From positions 434,001 to 498,000 of the forward strand of contig NZ_CP061274.1 of the NCBI RefSeq assembly GCF_014775655.1: a stretch of 64,000 bases of DNA, written 5' to 3'. Made by a program: the position numbers and the translations under genes. This document shows, one piece after another, positions 1-8,134 of this stretch. The notes under the pieces are model-generated. The model had not been told where the DNA came from. It did not search any database and saw only the letters and a list, made by a program, of their open reading frames with translations. This stretch comes from Clavibacter zhangzhiyongii. GTDB taxonomy: Bacteria > Actinomycetota > Actinomycetes > Actinomycetales > Microbacteriaceae. Position 1 is the stretch's first letter; the number at the start of each line of letters is the position of its first letter.

Positions 1-2599
1 CCGCCGACAGGGCGCCGGGGGACGCGGAGCCCCCGCCGGCCGACGACGGTCCGCCGGGTGCGGCGCCGCCCGAGCCGGACGGGCCGGGCGTCGTGCCGGG
101 GTCGCCGGATCCGCCCGGGTCGACGGCCACCGCGGCCGTCGTGACCACGGCCGCGGACACGTCCGCGTCGAGGCCCGACGCGTCGACCAGGTGCAGGCCG
201 GTGACCGTGCGGGACGCGCCCGCGGTCACGTCCTCGGCGAGCACCGCGGATCCGCCGTCGGGCAGCGCGAACCGCGTGCCCGGGGCGATGTCGCCGGCCG
301 CGAGCACGGCGCCGGCGATGCTGCCGCCGTCGCTGGAGACGCGCGCGGTGCCGCCGTCGACGTCGACCCGGAGGCCCCGGATGGCGACCGCGAGGCGGCT
401 GCCCGGGTAGAGCGCGACGTCGTCGAGGGCGGCGCTGCCGGATGCGCCGCTCAACGCGAGGCGGATGCCGGTGGCGCGGATCTGGCCCGCGGCGCCGTCG
501 CCGACGGTGGTCCCGGTGTCGGTCCCCGAGTCGGCGGCGGTCGCAGCGGAGGCGCGGAGCGCGTCCGGCGCGACCGCGGATGCGGCCGGCGAGGCGGTCG
601 ATGCCGTCCCCGCGTCGTCCGGCCGGGCCACGGGCGCCGCCGTGACGGCGCTCGGCCCCGTCGCGCGGATCCCGTACGCCGACCAGCCGGTGGGCGCCGC
701 GTCCGGCGTGATCGGGGTGGGCGACGGCGCCGGATCCGGCGCGGGCGTCGCGCCGCCGCCCGCCGCCACGGTCACGACGCCCAGCCGCACCTCGGGGTGG
801 CGGCCGGTGAGGTCGCGGTAGTGCAGCGCCGTGAGGGTCACCGTGCCGTCGGCCGCGACCGACCGCTCCCCGAAGCGGACCTCGACGCGCGGGGTGCCGT
901 GCTCGTCGACGCCGGTGTGGAGGTCGGTGGCGGTGTCGATCCACACGCCGTTCACGAACACCGCGTTCCCCGCGTCGGCGAACGACACGGTCATGGCGCC
1001 CGCGGCGGAGACGGCCGCGTGGAGGCCGGCGACCCGGAGGGCCGGCCAGCGGTAGTCGGCGAGCGGATCCGTCGCGGCGTCGGGCACCTGCCGGAACGCG
1101 CCCACGTCGACCGTCGCGGTGCCCGCGGCGTCGCCCGTGCCGATGTCGACGGCGACGCCCGTCGCGGTGTCGGCATCCGTGCCCGTGCCGGTGACGGCGG
1201 CCGCCGCCGCGTGCGGGGCCTGCGCCGACGCGCGCGGCTGCGGCGCGACGAGCACCGAGCCGTCCGCCGCGGTGACGCCGACCCCGTACGCGCCCGTGAC
1301 CCGCCCGGCCGCAGCCGGCACGACGACCGTGCCGAGGCGCACGTCCGGGTGCGCGCCCGTCAGGTCGCGGTAGTGGATCGCGGTCACCGTGACGGTGCCG
1401 TCCGCCGCCGTCTCGTGCTCGCCGAACGCCACGGTGACGCGGGGCGCGCCCTGCTCGTCGACGCCCGTGTAGAGGTCGGTGGTGGTGTCGATCCAGCGGC
1501 CGTCCACGAAGACGGCGCTGCCGGGATCCGCGAACTCGGTCGACACGGCGCCCGCGGGCGTGACCGTGGCGGTGAGCCCGTAGACGCGGAACGCCGTCCA
1601 GCGGTACTCGGCGAGCGGATCCGCGGGGGCGCCCGGCAGCTGCTCGAACGAGCCGACGCCGATCGTGGTGGTGCCGGCCGCGTCGGTGGCGACGCGCACG
1701 GATGCGGCGTGCTCGGCGGATCCGTCCGTCGCGGCGAGCGCGTCGGCCGTGGCCTGCCGGTCGAGGCCGGCGACGCGCGGCTGCCCGTCGATCACGCGCG
1801 TGCCGTCGGGGGCCGTGACGGTGACGCCCGTCGCGACGCGGCCGGCGGCGGGCGCGGGATCCGGCGCCGGGGCCGGATCGGGTGCGGGTGCGGGGGTCGG
1901 CGCAGGGGTGGGCGAGGCCGACGGCGTCGGGACGGGCACGGGGGATGCCGCGCACGTCACGGATCCCGCGCGCACGCGCCAGATCTCCGACGCCCCGGCC
2001 TCCGCCTCCACGTCGATGCCGACGGTGGTGGCGGATCCGTCGTCGCCCGTCGCGCTGGATCCCACGATGACGCGGGTCGCGCCGTAGACCGACTCGGGCA
2101 GGTCGCGCGACCAGCCGGGCGTCGCGTCCGCCTCCGCGGTGACGTCCACCCCGCCGACCGTCAGCCGGTCGAGGTGCACGGCGGGCGCGCCGCCGGGCGT
2201 GCACGACACGGTGAGGCCGGAGAACACGATCGCGGGCCGGTCGCGGAGCTGGAACCGGCCGCTCGCGATGGTGCTGGACGCGCCCGTGGGGCCCGCCGTG
2301 GAGCGCAGCCCGGTCGTCTGCGTCGTGTTCAGCCTCATCACGTCGCCGGTGGACGCGGCCTCCCGCGTCACCGCCGCGCCTGCCGCCCACTCGGCCAGCG
2401 GCGTCGGCGGGGTGAGCGTGCCGCCGTCGATGTCGACGACCTCCACGCCGGAGGCGCGCGCCACCACGACGTCGGCCGCGTGCGCCGCCAGGGGCGCGAG
2501 CCCGCCGACGGCGAGGAGCGCCACGAGGGCGGCGGCGCCGGTCGCGCCGAGGATCCCCGCGGAGGTGCGCGAGGAGGATCCGCGCATCACCCGGCTCAT
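1..2599 (-). CDS. large secreted repeat-containing surface protein (C-terminus beyond window)
   Basis: The frame is open from an ATG at 2599 to the window edge, giving at least 866 residues with the C-terminus cut off. A long hydrophobic stretch at about residues 13-38 ending in AHA/AD (41/42) is a typical Sec signal peptide. A first beta-rich domain follows to about residue 230, then a Pro/Ala/Asp-rich linker, then two copies of a roughly 108-residue module (about 318-426 and 502-610) that share VFV-G-WIDT and TALHYRDLTG-like motifs, then another Ala/Thr-rich region and a Gly/Ser/Pro-rich tail. The layout resembles actinobacterial 'choice-of-anchor' wall proteins, but the anchor lies outside the window. 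Its ATG overlaps the stop codon of the upstream sedolisin gene (ATGA), so the two are probably co-translated. The function is unknown; a wall-linked protein processed or displayed together with the protease is an inference. Confidence 0.75.
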   Translation of the reverse strand, partial: MSRVMRGSSSRTSAGILGATGAAALVALLAVGGLAPLAAHAADVVVARASGVEVVDIDGGTLTPPTPLAEWAAGAAVTREAASTGDVMRLNTTQTTGLRSTAGPTGASSTIASGRFQLRDRPAIVFSGLTVSCTPGGAPAVHLDRLTVGGVDVTAEADATPGWSRDLPESVYGATRVIVGSSATGDDGSATTVGIDVEAEAGASEIWRVRAGSVTCAASPVPVPTPSASPTPAPTPAPAPDPAPAPDPAPAAGRVATGVTVTAPDGTRVIDGQPRVAGLDRQATADALAATDGSAEHAASVRVATDAAGTTTIGVGSFEQLPGAPADPLAEYRWTAFRVYGLTATVTPAGAVSTEFADPGSAVFVDGRWIDTTTDLYTGVDEQGAPRVTVAFGEHETAADGTVTVTAIHYRDLTGAHPDVRLGTVVVPAAAGRVTGAYGVGVTAADGSVLVAPQPRASAQAPHAAAAAVTGTGTDADTATGVAVDIGTGDAAGTATVDVGAFRQVPDAATDPLADYRWPALRVAGLHAAVSAAGAMTVSFADAGNAVFVNGVWIDTATDLHTGVDEHGTPRVEVRFGERSVAADGTVTLTALHYRDLTGRHPEVRLGVVTVAAGGGATPAPDPAPSPTPITPDAAPTGWSAYGIRATGPSAVTAAPVARPDDAGTASTASPAASAVAPDALRASAATAADSGTDTGTTVGDGAAGQIRATGIRLALSGASGSAALDDVALYPGSRLAVAIRGLRVDVDGGTARVSSDGGSIAGAVLAAGDIAPGTRFALPDGGSAVLAEDVTAGASRTVTGLHLVDASGLDADVSAAVVTTAAVAVDPGGSGDPGTTPGPSGSGGAAPGGPSSAGGGSASPGALSA
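770..1096 (-). repeat. internal protein repeat, copy 2
   Basis: This is the second copy of the ~108-residue module of the surface protein. It begins F-Q-P...DPL-YRW and ends with a Thr-Ala-Leu-His-Tyr-Arg-Asp segment. It lies 552 bp (184 codons) from the first copy and is clearly diverged from it, so the duplication is old. Confidence 0.75.
1322..1648 (-). repeat. internal protein repeat, copy 1
   Basis: This is the first copy of the module. It shares with copy 2 the blocks DPLA-YRW, VFV-GRWIDT, TDL-TGVDE-G-PRV and HYRDLTG. I do not recognise the domain by name. Confidence 0.75.
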
Positions 2600-4572
2600 C
2601 GTCCCGCCTCCGCGCCGAGGCCCTCGACGAACGCGCGGCCCGTGGGCACGCCGACCCCCGTCACGTCGTCCCAGCCGGGCGCGGAGCGGAGCCCCTGCCT
2701 CCCGGTGTCCCACAGGAACAGCGTCTCGGGCCACAGCGCCCCCGCCTGCGGACCCCGCGGCGACCACGTCGCCGCGGACGCGGGCTGCACGTCGCGCAGC
2801 GCGCCCGTGCCCATCAGCGCGTAGAGGGCGGGGCTCGCGAGGCCGAAGCGCCGCCCGGTCACGGCCTTGGAGATCGCGACCATCGAGGCGACCATCGGCG
2901 TCGCGAGGCTCGTGCCGCCGTGCGCCGCGTACTCGGTGCGGCCCTGGTGCGGGCCGTAGGTGATGAAGCCCGTGTCCGGATCCCCGAGCGAGGCCACGTC
3001 CGGCAGCAGCCGCCCCGTGCCCGCGACGGCGAGCCGGTCGGTCTGCCAGGTGGGGCGCGCGTACTCCGCCGACTGGCCGCCGCCCGCGCCGAACGCGAAG
3101 CCCGGCGGGATCAGCGCGCCGTTCCGCGCGAAGCGGGTCTCGGTCTCCCAGCCCGCCTCGACGGCGATGGACCCGTCCTCGGCGAGGCCCGTGCTCGTCG
3201 CGCCGACCGCCGTCACGTACGGGCTCGACGCGGGCGACGCCACGGTGGCGTTCCCGCCGTGGTCGCCGACGCCGCTGTAGTCGCCGTCGTTGCCGGTCGA
3301 CGCGAAGACCGACACGTCGCGGGCCGCCGCCTCCACGAGCACGCGGTTCAGCAGCTCGCGGTCGTCGGCCGTGTCGAGGCCCTCCATCGCGCCGAAGGAC
3401 AGGCTGATGACGTCGGGCCCCTCCTCGGCCGCGTCGAGGATCCTCGTGTAGAGGCTCGTGCTCGTGCAGTCGTCGGCGCCCCAGTAGGCGACGGCCGCGT
3501 CGGGAGCCATCGCGTGCACCGCCTGCACGTCGAGGTGCTGCTCGTCCGTCCACGCGGTCGGGCCGCCGCAGACGCCGGTGCGCGGGGAGGCGGACGGGTG
3601 GTCGCGGTACTGCCCGGCCACGAAGGCGGGCTCGCCGACCGCCCGGGAGTAGGTGTCGGTGTCGGCCGCGGTGCGCGGGTCGTCGTAGGCGGCGACGATC
3701 GCGACGGTCGCGCCGGCGCCGCGGTCCTCGGCGGGCACGTCGTCCACGCGCCGCAGCTGCGCCGGGCCGTAGCCGCACAGCGAGTCCGAGCGGTGGGCGA
3801 CCGCGACGGACGCGGGCCACGCGTCGGTGAGGCGCTGGCCCCACCACGCGGCGCACGTGCCGTCGTCGGCGGAGGAGTCGGGGGATCCGCCGGACGCCTG
3901 CCCGGGGACGGGCGCGGGGACGGGGCTCGTGGCGTCGCCCTCCGCGTCCGACGGCATCAGCACGTCGCCCTGCACGGTGCCGGCGACGCCGCGCACGGCG
4001 TCGAGGGCCGCGGGGACGGCGAGGGTCCGCTCGGGGGCGACGACCTCCCGGCCGCCGACGGCGTAGCGGGCGAACCCGGTGTCGAACGCCCGCGCCGCGA
4101 GCGCGAGCGGGCCGGACACGGGGAGCGCGGCGACCTCGCCGCGCGCGTCGCCCACGTCGAGCCCGCGGCCGCGCAGCCAGGCGGCGACGGTCGGCGCGGC
4201 GTCGGGCCGGGCCGGATCCAGCAGCACCGTGAAGGCGGCCGTCGCGTCCGCGGGCGCCTCGCCGAGCCGGACGGCGGGCGTCGCGGCGGGCCACGCCGGC
4301 GCGGAGCCGTCGAGCGCGCGCAGGCCGGACGCGGCACGCGCGGCGGCCGGGTCGTCGGCCACCGCGGACGCGGATCCGGTGCCCGCCAGCGCGCTCGCGA
4401 CGAGTGCCGCGACGGCCGCGAGGGCGACGACGCCCGAGCCGAGGGCGACGGTCCGGGCGCGCGCGGGCAGGGGGCGGCGGAGGGCGCGGGCGCGGATCCC
4501 GCCCCCGGTGGGCGGTCGCTCGGCGGGCCCGCGGGCCTCGACGGGTGGGAGGGACGAGGGGCGTGAGGGCAT
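2596..4572 (-). CDS. sedolisin (S53) family serine-carboxyl protease precursor
   Basis: A 658-residue exported protease. Residues 41-64 are a single hydrophobic membrane or signal segment after a basic N-terminus. Residues about 100-205 match a pro-kumamolisin activation domain, and the catalytic domain runs from about 280 to the end. The S53 catalytic residues are visible: Glu344 and Asp348 (an E-x3-D motif in TDEQHLD) and Ser555 in GGTSLATP. A C-terminal DDVTGVGVPTG segment matches the family calcium site. The family cleaves proteins at acidic pH after autocatalytic removal of the propeptide. Its stop overlaps the ATG of the following surface-protein gene, so the two form one operon. The promoter 50-75 bp upstream overlaps a Fur-like palindrome. 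The substrate is unknown; Clavibacter exports many serine proteases during plant colonisation, but a link to that is inference. Confidence 0.9.
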   Translation of the reverse strand: MPSRPSSLPPVEARGPAERPPTGGGIRARALRRPLPARARTVALGSGVVALAAVAALVASALAGTGSASAVADDPAAARAASGLRALDGSAPAWPAATPAVRLGEAPADATAAFTVLLDPARPDAAPTVAAWLRGRGLDVGDARGEVAALPVSGPLALAARAFDTGFARYAVGGREVVAPERTLAVPAALDAVRGVAGTVQGDVLMPSDAEGDATSPVPAPVPGQASGGSPDSSADDGTCAAWWGQRLTDAWPASVAVAHRSDSLCGYGPAQLRRVDDVPAEDRGAGATVAIVAAYDDPRTAADTDTYSRAVGEPAFVAGQYRDHPSASPRTGVCGGPTAWTDEQHLDVQAVHAMAPDAAVAYWGADDCTSTSLYTRILDAAEEGPDVISLSFGAMEGLDTADDRELLNRVLVEAAARDVSVFASTGNDGDYSGVGDHGGNATVASPASSPYVTAVGATSTGLAEDGSIAVEAGWETETRFARNGALIPPGFAFGAGGGQSAEYARPTWQTDRLAVAGTGRLLPDVASLGDPDTGFITYGPHQGRTEYAAHGGTSLATPMVASMVAISKAVTGRRFGLASPALYALMGTGALRDVQPASAATWSPRGPQAGALWPETLFLWDTGRQGLRSAPGWDDVTGVGVPTGRAFVEGLGAEAGR

Positions 4573-4619
4573 GCGGGATCCGTCTTCGATTCAGGGGGTG
4601 TGCGCGAGGGCGCGAGCGG

Positions 4620-4648
4620 AGACTATCCCTCGCTGAGAACGATTCTCA
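4620..4648 (-). promoter_or_regulatory. promoter with Fur/Zur-like operator upstream of the sedolisin operon
   Basis: TGAGAA-CGA-TTCTCA at 4634-4648 is a perfect 6-3-6 inverted repeat and resembles actinobacterial Zur/Fur boxes such as TGAAAATCATTTTCA. On the minus strand a -10 candidate TAGTCT lies at 4625-4620. With a 17-bp spacer the -35 position (TGAGAA, 4648-4643) is one arm of the palindrome, so a bound repressor would cover the promoter. The regulator's identity (Fur, Zur or another family) is not shown by the sequence. Confidence 0.55.
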
Positions 4649-4807
4649 CCACCTGTGGAGAGCGGCCGCCGTGCCGGCCGTCCGGCCCGCCGCCGGCGAC
4701 GCGGCGCTCCGCTCGCGGCGCCTCCCGTTCACCCCCGCGTCCCCCTTCCGTCGATCCGCGCGGCTATCATCCGGCGACTCCCGTCCGGGAGAGGGCGGGA
4801 GCACCAC

Positions 4808-5536
4808 ATGGACCAGCGGCAGGCCGCCGTGCGCCGGGCCCGACGGGAGATCATCGAGGCGGCGGGCGCCCAGTTCGCCGTCCACGGCTACGAGGGCACG
4901 TCCTTCTCCCGCGTGGCCGCGGCGATGGGGAAGCCCAAGTCCGCCATCGGCTACCACCTCTTCGCCTCGAAGGAGAGCCTCGCGGGCGCGGTCGTGGAGG
5001 ACCAGGAGGAGCGGTGGCTCCGCATCGAGGCCGCGCTCGACGAGCGGAGCGCCCTGCACGGGCTCGTCGTCTTCCTCCTCACCGCCGCGCGGACGGTCGA
5101 GGAGTGCCCGGTCGCCGCCGGCGCCGTCCGCCTCCTGTGGGACATGCCGCGCCTCGGCCTCGCCGTCCACCGCCGCTTCGACATCTGGCGCTTCACCCGC
5201 GACCACCTGGAGGCCGAGCTCGCCGTGCGGGGCATCCGCGGCGTCGACCTCGACCGGACCGTCGACGTGCTGCTCAGCTCCACGCTCGGGGTGCTCTCCT
5301 ACCGGTCGCCGCGGGTCGCGGGGTGGGACGCGGCCGACCGGCTCCGCACCCTGTGGATCCCCCTCCTCACCCACCTCGGGTTCGCCGACGCGGACGCCGT
5401 CGTGCGCGCGGCCCGGCCCCTCGAGCTCGCGCTCGTCGAGGAGGGCCGCCCGGACGCGGCGGACTCGTGCCTCGGCGCGGGGCGCCCGGCCGGGGGCGGG
5501 GCCGCCTCGACGGGCGAGGAGCGCGCCCGCGCCTGA
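4808..5536 (+). CDS. TetR family transcriptional regulator
   Basis: A 242-residue regulator starting at the ATG at 4808, preceded by GGGAG. The N-terminal TetR helix-turn-helix is clear at residues about 12-58 (GYEGTSFSRVAAAMGKPKSAIG, seen here as GYEGTS, RVAAAMG and SAIGYHLF). The remaining part is an alpha-helical ligand domain with a conserved WDMPRL segment. It is divergent from the sedolisin operon, separated by 235 bp that hold the Fur-like palindrome. A -10 candidate TATCAT is at 4765-4770. It could act on either flanking unit or on itself; I see no clear TetR-type palindrome in the gap. The long upstream extension of the frame is not needed, because the Shine-Dalgarno and HTH spacing both support this start. 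Confidence 0.85.
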   Translation: MDQRQAAVRRARREIIEAAGAQFAVHGYEGTSFSRVAAAMGKPKSAIGYHLFASKESLAGAVVEDQEERWLRIEAALDERSALHGLVVFLLTAARTVEECPVAAGAVRLLWDMPRLGLAVHRRFDIWRFTRDHLEAELAVRGIRGVDLDRTVDVLLSSTLGVLSYRSPRVAGWDAADRLRTLWIPLLTHLGFADADAVVRAARPLELALVEEGRPDAADSCLGAGRPAGGGAASTGEERARA

Positions 5537-5590
5537 CCCGCCGTGGTCCGCTGCGCGAGCGGACGGATCCGGACGACGGACACCGCGCAC

Positions 5591-5632
5591 GACGACGCCG
5601 GCCGGACCCCCACGGGACCGACCGGCGTCGTC
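5591..5632. terminator. bidirectional hairpin between tetR and plc
   Basis: GACGACGCCGG (5591-5601) pairs perfectly with CCGGCGTCGTC (5622-5632). A smaller 7-bp hairpin, GTCCGCT/AGCGGAC, precedes it at 5544-5562. It stands between the two convergent stops. There is no U-tract, as is usual in such GC-rich genomes. Confidence 0.6.
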
Positions 5633-5645
5633 GCGCCGCGCGCCG

Positions 5646-7820
5646 CTACTGCACGCGGCCCGCGTACCGGTGGCGGAACCCGTCGCCGGCCGTGACGACC
5701 ACGTCGTAGTAGCCCCACCTGTCGACGGGCCAGTCGACCGTCGTCGTGCGCCCGGGCTTCACCGTCTCGTGCCGCACGCGCGTGATGAAGTCGTTCGCCG
5801 TCAGCGTGCACCTCGCCGACGGGTTCCCGTCGTTCGCGAGCGTGATGCGCAGCAGGGGCCGGCCGTCCACCACCGTCTCGGCCGTCACCCGGAGCACGGG
5901 CACGTCCGCGCGCGCGGCCGCGACCACGGATCCGGCGAAGCGGCGCAGGAAGCGGTCGGGCCCGTAGACGCTGAAGTCGTACGCGCCGCCGTGGGCCGCG
6001 CTGTCCCAGGAGTACGTCGCCGTCCCGCGCGGGGCCACGGTGAACGGCGTGGAGGCGAACGGCAGCGCGATGTTCGGGAACACCTGGTGCGAGACGCCCT
6101 GGTCGCCGCGGTTGCGCATCGTCAGGGTCAGGCGTCCGGTAGCCCGGTCGACCGCGACGTCCGCGTCCTGCCGGTAGGGGAGCGGGCGGTGGCGCATCGT
6201 GCCCGCGTCCTGCTCGGGCATCCGCTGCGCGCCCACTGCGGGCTCCCGCACGGGCGGCTTCGCCATGTCGGCGTCGGCGGCTGCGACGAGCGCCTGCGTG
6301 GCGCTCATCGGCAGCACCTCCCGCGCCGACGGGAGGGAGAAGTCGGGGTGCGCGAAGTCGAAGCACGAGGTGAGGTCGCCCGAGATCGTGCGCCGCCAGT
6401 CGGAGATGTTCGGCTCGCGCACGCCGGTCCAGGTCTCGAGGAACCGGATCACCGAGGTGTGGTCGAACACCTGCGAGTCGACCCAGCCGCCGCGGCTCCA
6501 CGGCGAGACGACCGTGAGCGGCACGCGCGTGCCGTAGCCGATCGGCAGGCCGTCCACGTACTCGTCGGGCGTGCCGGGCTCGGCGAGCGGCGGCAGCTGG
6601 TGGTCGAAGTAGCCGTCGTTCTCGTCGTAGTTGATGAGCAGCACCGTGCTCGCCCAGGTCTCCGGGTTGCTCATGAGGGCCTGGATCACCGCGTTCGTGT
6701 AGTGCGCGCCGTAGTCGGGGCTCGCCTTCGGGTGCTCGCTCCAGCCGTAGGGCGCGACGACGTAGGACACGGCCGGCAGGGTGTTCGCGGCGGCGTCGCG
6801 CCCGAACTCGCGGAGCAGGTGCGTGACGTCGAGGCCCTTGCCGGAGTCCGGCTGCCACCCGTCGTGCAGCCCGCCGTTGAGCGCGAGCTCGCGCGTGGCC
6901 GGATCCGACGACGCGAGCGCCTCGTGGTACCGGTGGAAGAGCCAGAGCGGGTTGTCGCCGTAGTCGCCCACGTAGGGGTGCGTGCCCTCGTCGCCGACCT
7001 CGTCGTTCGCGTACGTCCTCCAGCTGATCCCGGCCTCCTGCAGGCGCTCCGGGTACGTGGTCCACGCGAAGACGGGGGCGTAGTCGTCGGGGTTGTCGAT
7101 GGCGGGCCCGCCGGCCTTCCCGCCCGGGTCGACCGTGCCCGTCCACTGGTACAGGCGGTTCGGGGTCGTGGGGCCGATGAGCGAGCAGTGGTAGTGGTCG
7201 GCGATGGTGAACGCGGAGGCGAGGGCGTGGTGGAAGGGGAGGTCGTCCCTCGTGAAGTACCCCATGGTCTGCTCGCTCTTCGCGACGACCCAGTTGTCCC
7301 AGGCGCCCCGGTTCCACGCCGCGTGCCCGCCCTTCCAGGAGTGGTCGAGGCCGCCGGCGCCCTGCGCGTTGAAGCGCGACGAGTCGAGCGGGAACGGCAG
7401 CATGCGGCCGCCGTCGGGGCGGCTCGCGTCGGGCTGCGCGAAGACCGTGCCGCCGCCCGGCAGCTCGACGGCCTGCTTGTCGCCGAAGCCGCGGACGCCG
7501 GGCAGCGTGCCGTAGTAGTGGTCGAAGGAGCGGTTCTCCTGCATGAGGATCACGACGTGCTCCACGTCGCGGATGCTGCGGGTGAGCCCGCGCCGGGTGG
7601 CGGCGGCTGCGGCGCCCGCGGTGCCGGGGGCGCCGGCCGCGGCTCCCGCGGCGACGCCGGCCATGATCGCGGCGGCGCCGCTCAGGAGGACGGTGCGGCG
7701 GCTGACCCCGGGGCGGATGCCGGCGCGGTAGGGGCGGGAGGGATCGAGCGGGGGAGCGGCGTCGACGCCGCTGCCGAGGTCGACGTCCGGGGCGTGCTCT
7801 TCGGGCTTGGAGGTGCTCAC
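5646..7820 (-). CDS. Tat-exported phosphocholine-type phospholipase C
   Basis: A 724-residue member of the acid-phosphatase-like phospholipase C family, which hydrolyses phospholipids to diacylglycerol and a phosphorylated head group outside the membrane. A twin-arginine signal is present (SRRTVLLSG, residues 40-48, followed by an Ala/Gly-rich hydrophobic run to about 75). The phosphoesterase domain starts with VVILMQENRSFDHYYG (89-104), the family's metal/catalytic signature, and contains INYDENDGYFDH. About residues 500-724 form two C-terminal beta domains typical of bacterial PLC. The start is GTG at 7820 with AGAAGGA upstream. It is convergent with tetR. Secretion of the folded, metal-loaded enzyme by Tat fits the family. 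It could take part in phosphate scavenging or host membrane damage; the sequence does not distinguish these. Confidence 0.9.
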   Translation of the reverse strand: MSTSKPEEHAPDVDLGSGVDAAPPLDPSRPYRAGIRPGVSRRTVLLSGAAAIMAGVAAGAAAGAPGTAGAAAAATRRGLTRSIRDVEHVVILMQENRSFDHYYGTLPGVRGFGDKQAVELPGGGTVFAQPDASRPDGGRMLPFPLDSSRFNAQGAGGLDHSWKGGHAAWNRGAWDNWVVAKSEQTMGYFTRDDLPFHHALASAFTIADHYHCSLIGPTTPNRLYQWTGTVDPGGKAGGPAIDNPDDYAPVFAWTTYPERLQEAGISWRTYANDEVGDEGTHPYVGDYGDNPLWLFHRYHEALASSDPATRELALNGGLHDGWQPDSGKGLDVTHLLREFGRDAAANTLPAVSYVVAPYGWSEHPKASPDYGAHYTNAVIQALMSNPETWASTVLLINYDENDGYFDHQLPPLAEPGTPDEYVDGLPIGYGTRVPLTVVSPWSRGGWVDSQVFDHTSVIRFLETWTGVREPNISDWRRTISGDLTSCFDFAHPDFSLPSAREVLPMSATQALVAAADADMAKPPVREPAVGAQRMPEQDAGTMRHRPLPYRQDADVAVDRATGRLTLTMRNRGDQGVSHQVFPNIALPFASTPFTVAPRGTATYSWDSAAHGGAYDFSVYGPDRFLRRFAGSVVAAARADVPVLRVTAETVVDGRPLLRITLANDGNPSARCTLTANDFITRVRHETVKPGRTTTVDWPVDRWGYYDVVVTAGDGFRHRYAGRVQ

Positions 7821-8134
7821 GGTGACGGTCCTTCTTCCTGGATTGTGCCGGACCCGCGGGCGGGGGATGCCGGGGCGGCGACGCGGAGGGCGCGCGCCGT
7901 CGCGGGGTTCCGCGGGGACGCGCGCTCGGCTCGACGCGGGGGATCCCCGACGGGTCGCGCCCGGGAGCGCCGATGCCAGGCGCGATCATCCCCGTCCGAG
8001 GGGAACAGCGGGCCGCGCGGAGCGACATCCGGCGGAATGCCTCCTGAACAGCGGGATCGTTCCCATCCCGCTGCGCGGCGACGCGAGCGCCCGGCGCGCC
8101 CCGCACCCCGACCCCCGACCCGCCCGCCGATCCC
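7821..8134. other. intergenic stretch between plc and alkB
   Basis: 314 bp without a supportable gene. It holds the plc ribosome binding site at its left end and the alkB terminator hairpin (8050-8072). The 10-mer GAACAGCGGG occurs twice, 35 bp apart (near 8011 and 8046). No promoter for plc stands out. Confidence 0.5.
8050..8072 (-). terminator. hairpin terminator after alkB-like gene
   Basis: AGCGGGAT (8050-8057) pairs perfectly with ATCCCGCT (8065-8072) around a 7-base loop, 63 bp past the alkB stop in its reading direction. Confidence 0.55.

Noticed and set aside
191-2824. 877-codon plus-strand frame full of Arg, Gly and Ala
   Set aside because: It mirrors the minus-strand surface-protein gene. 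Its composition is the typical shadow of a GC-rich gene, with no motif or ribosome binding site.
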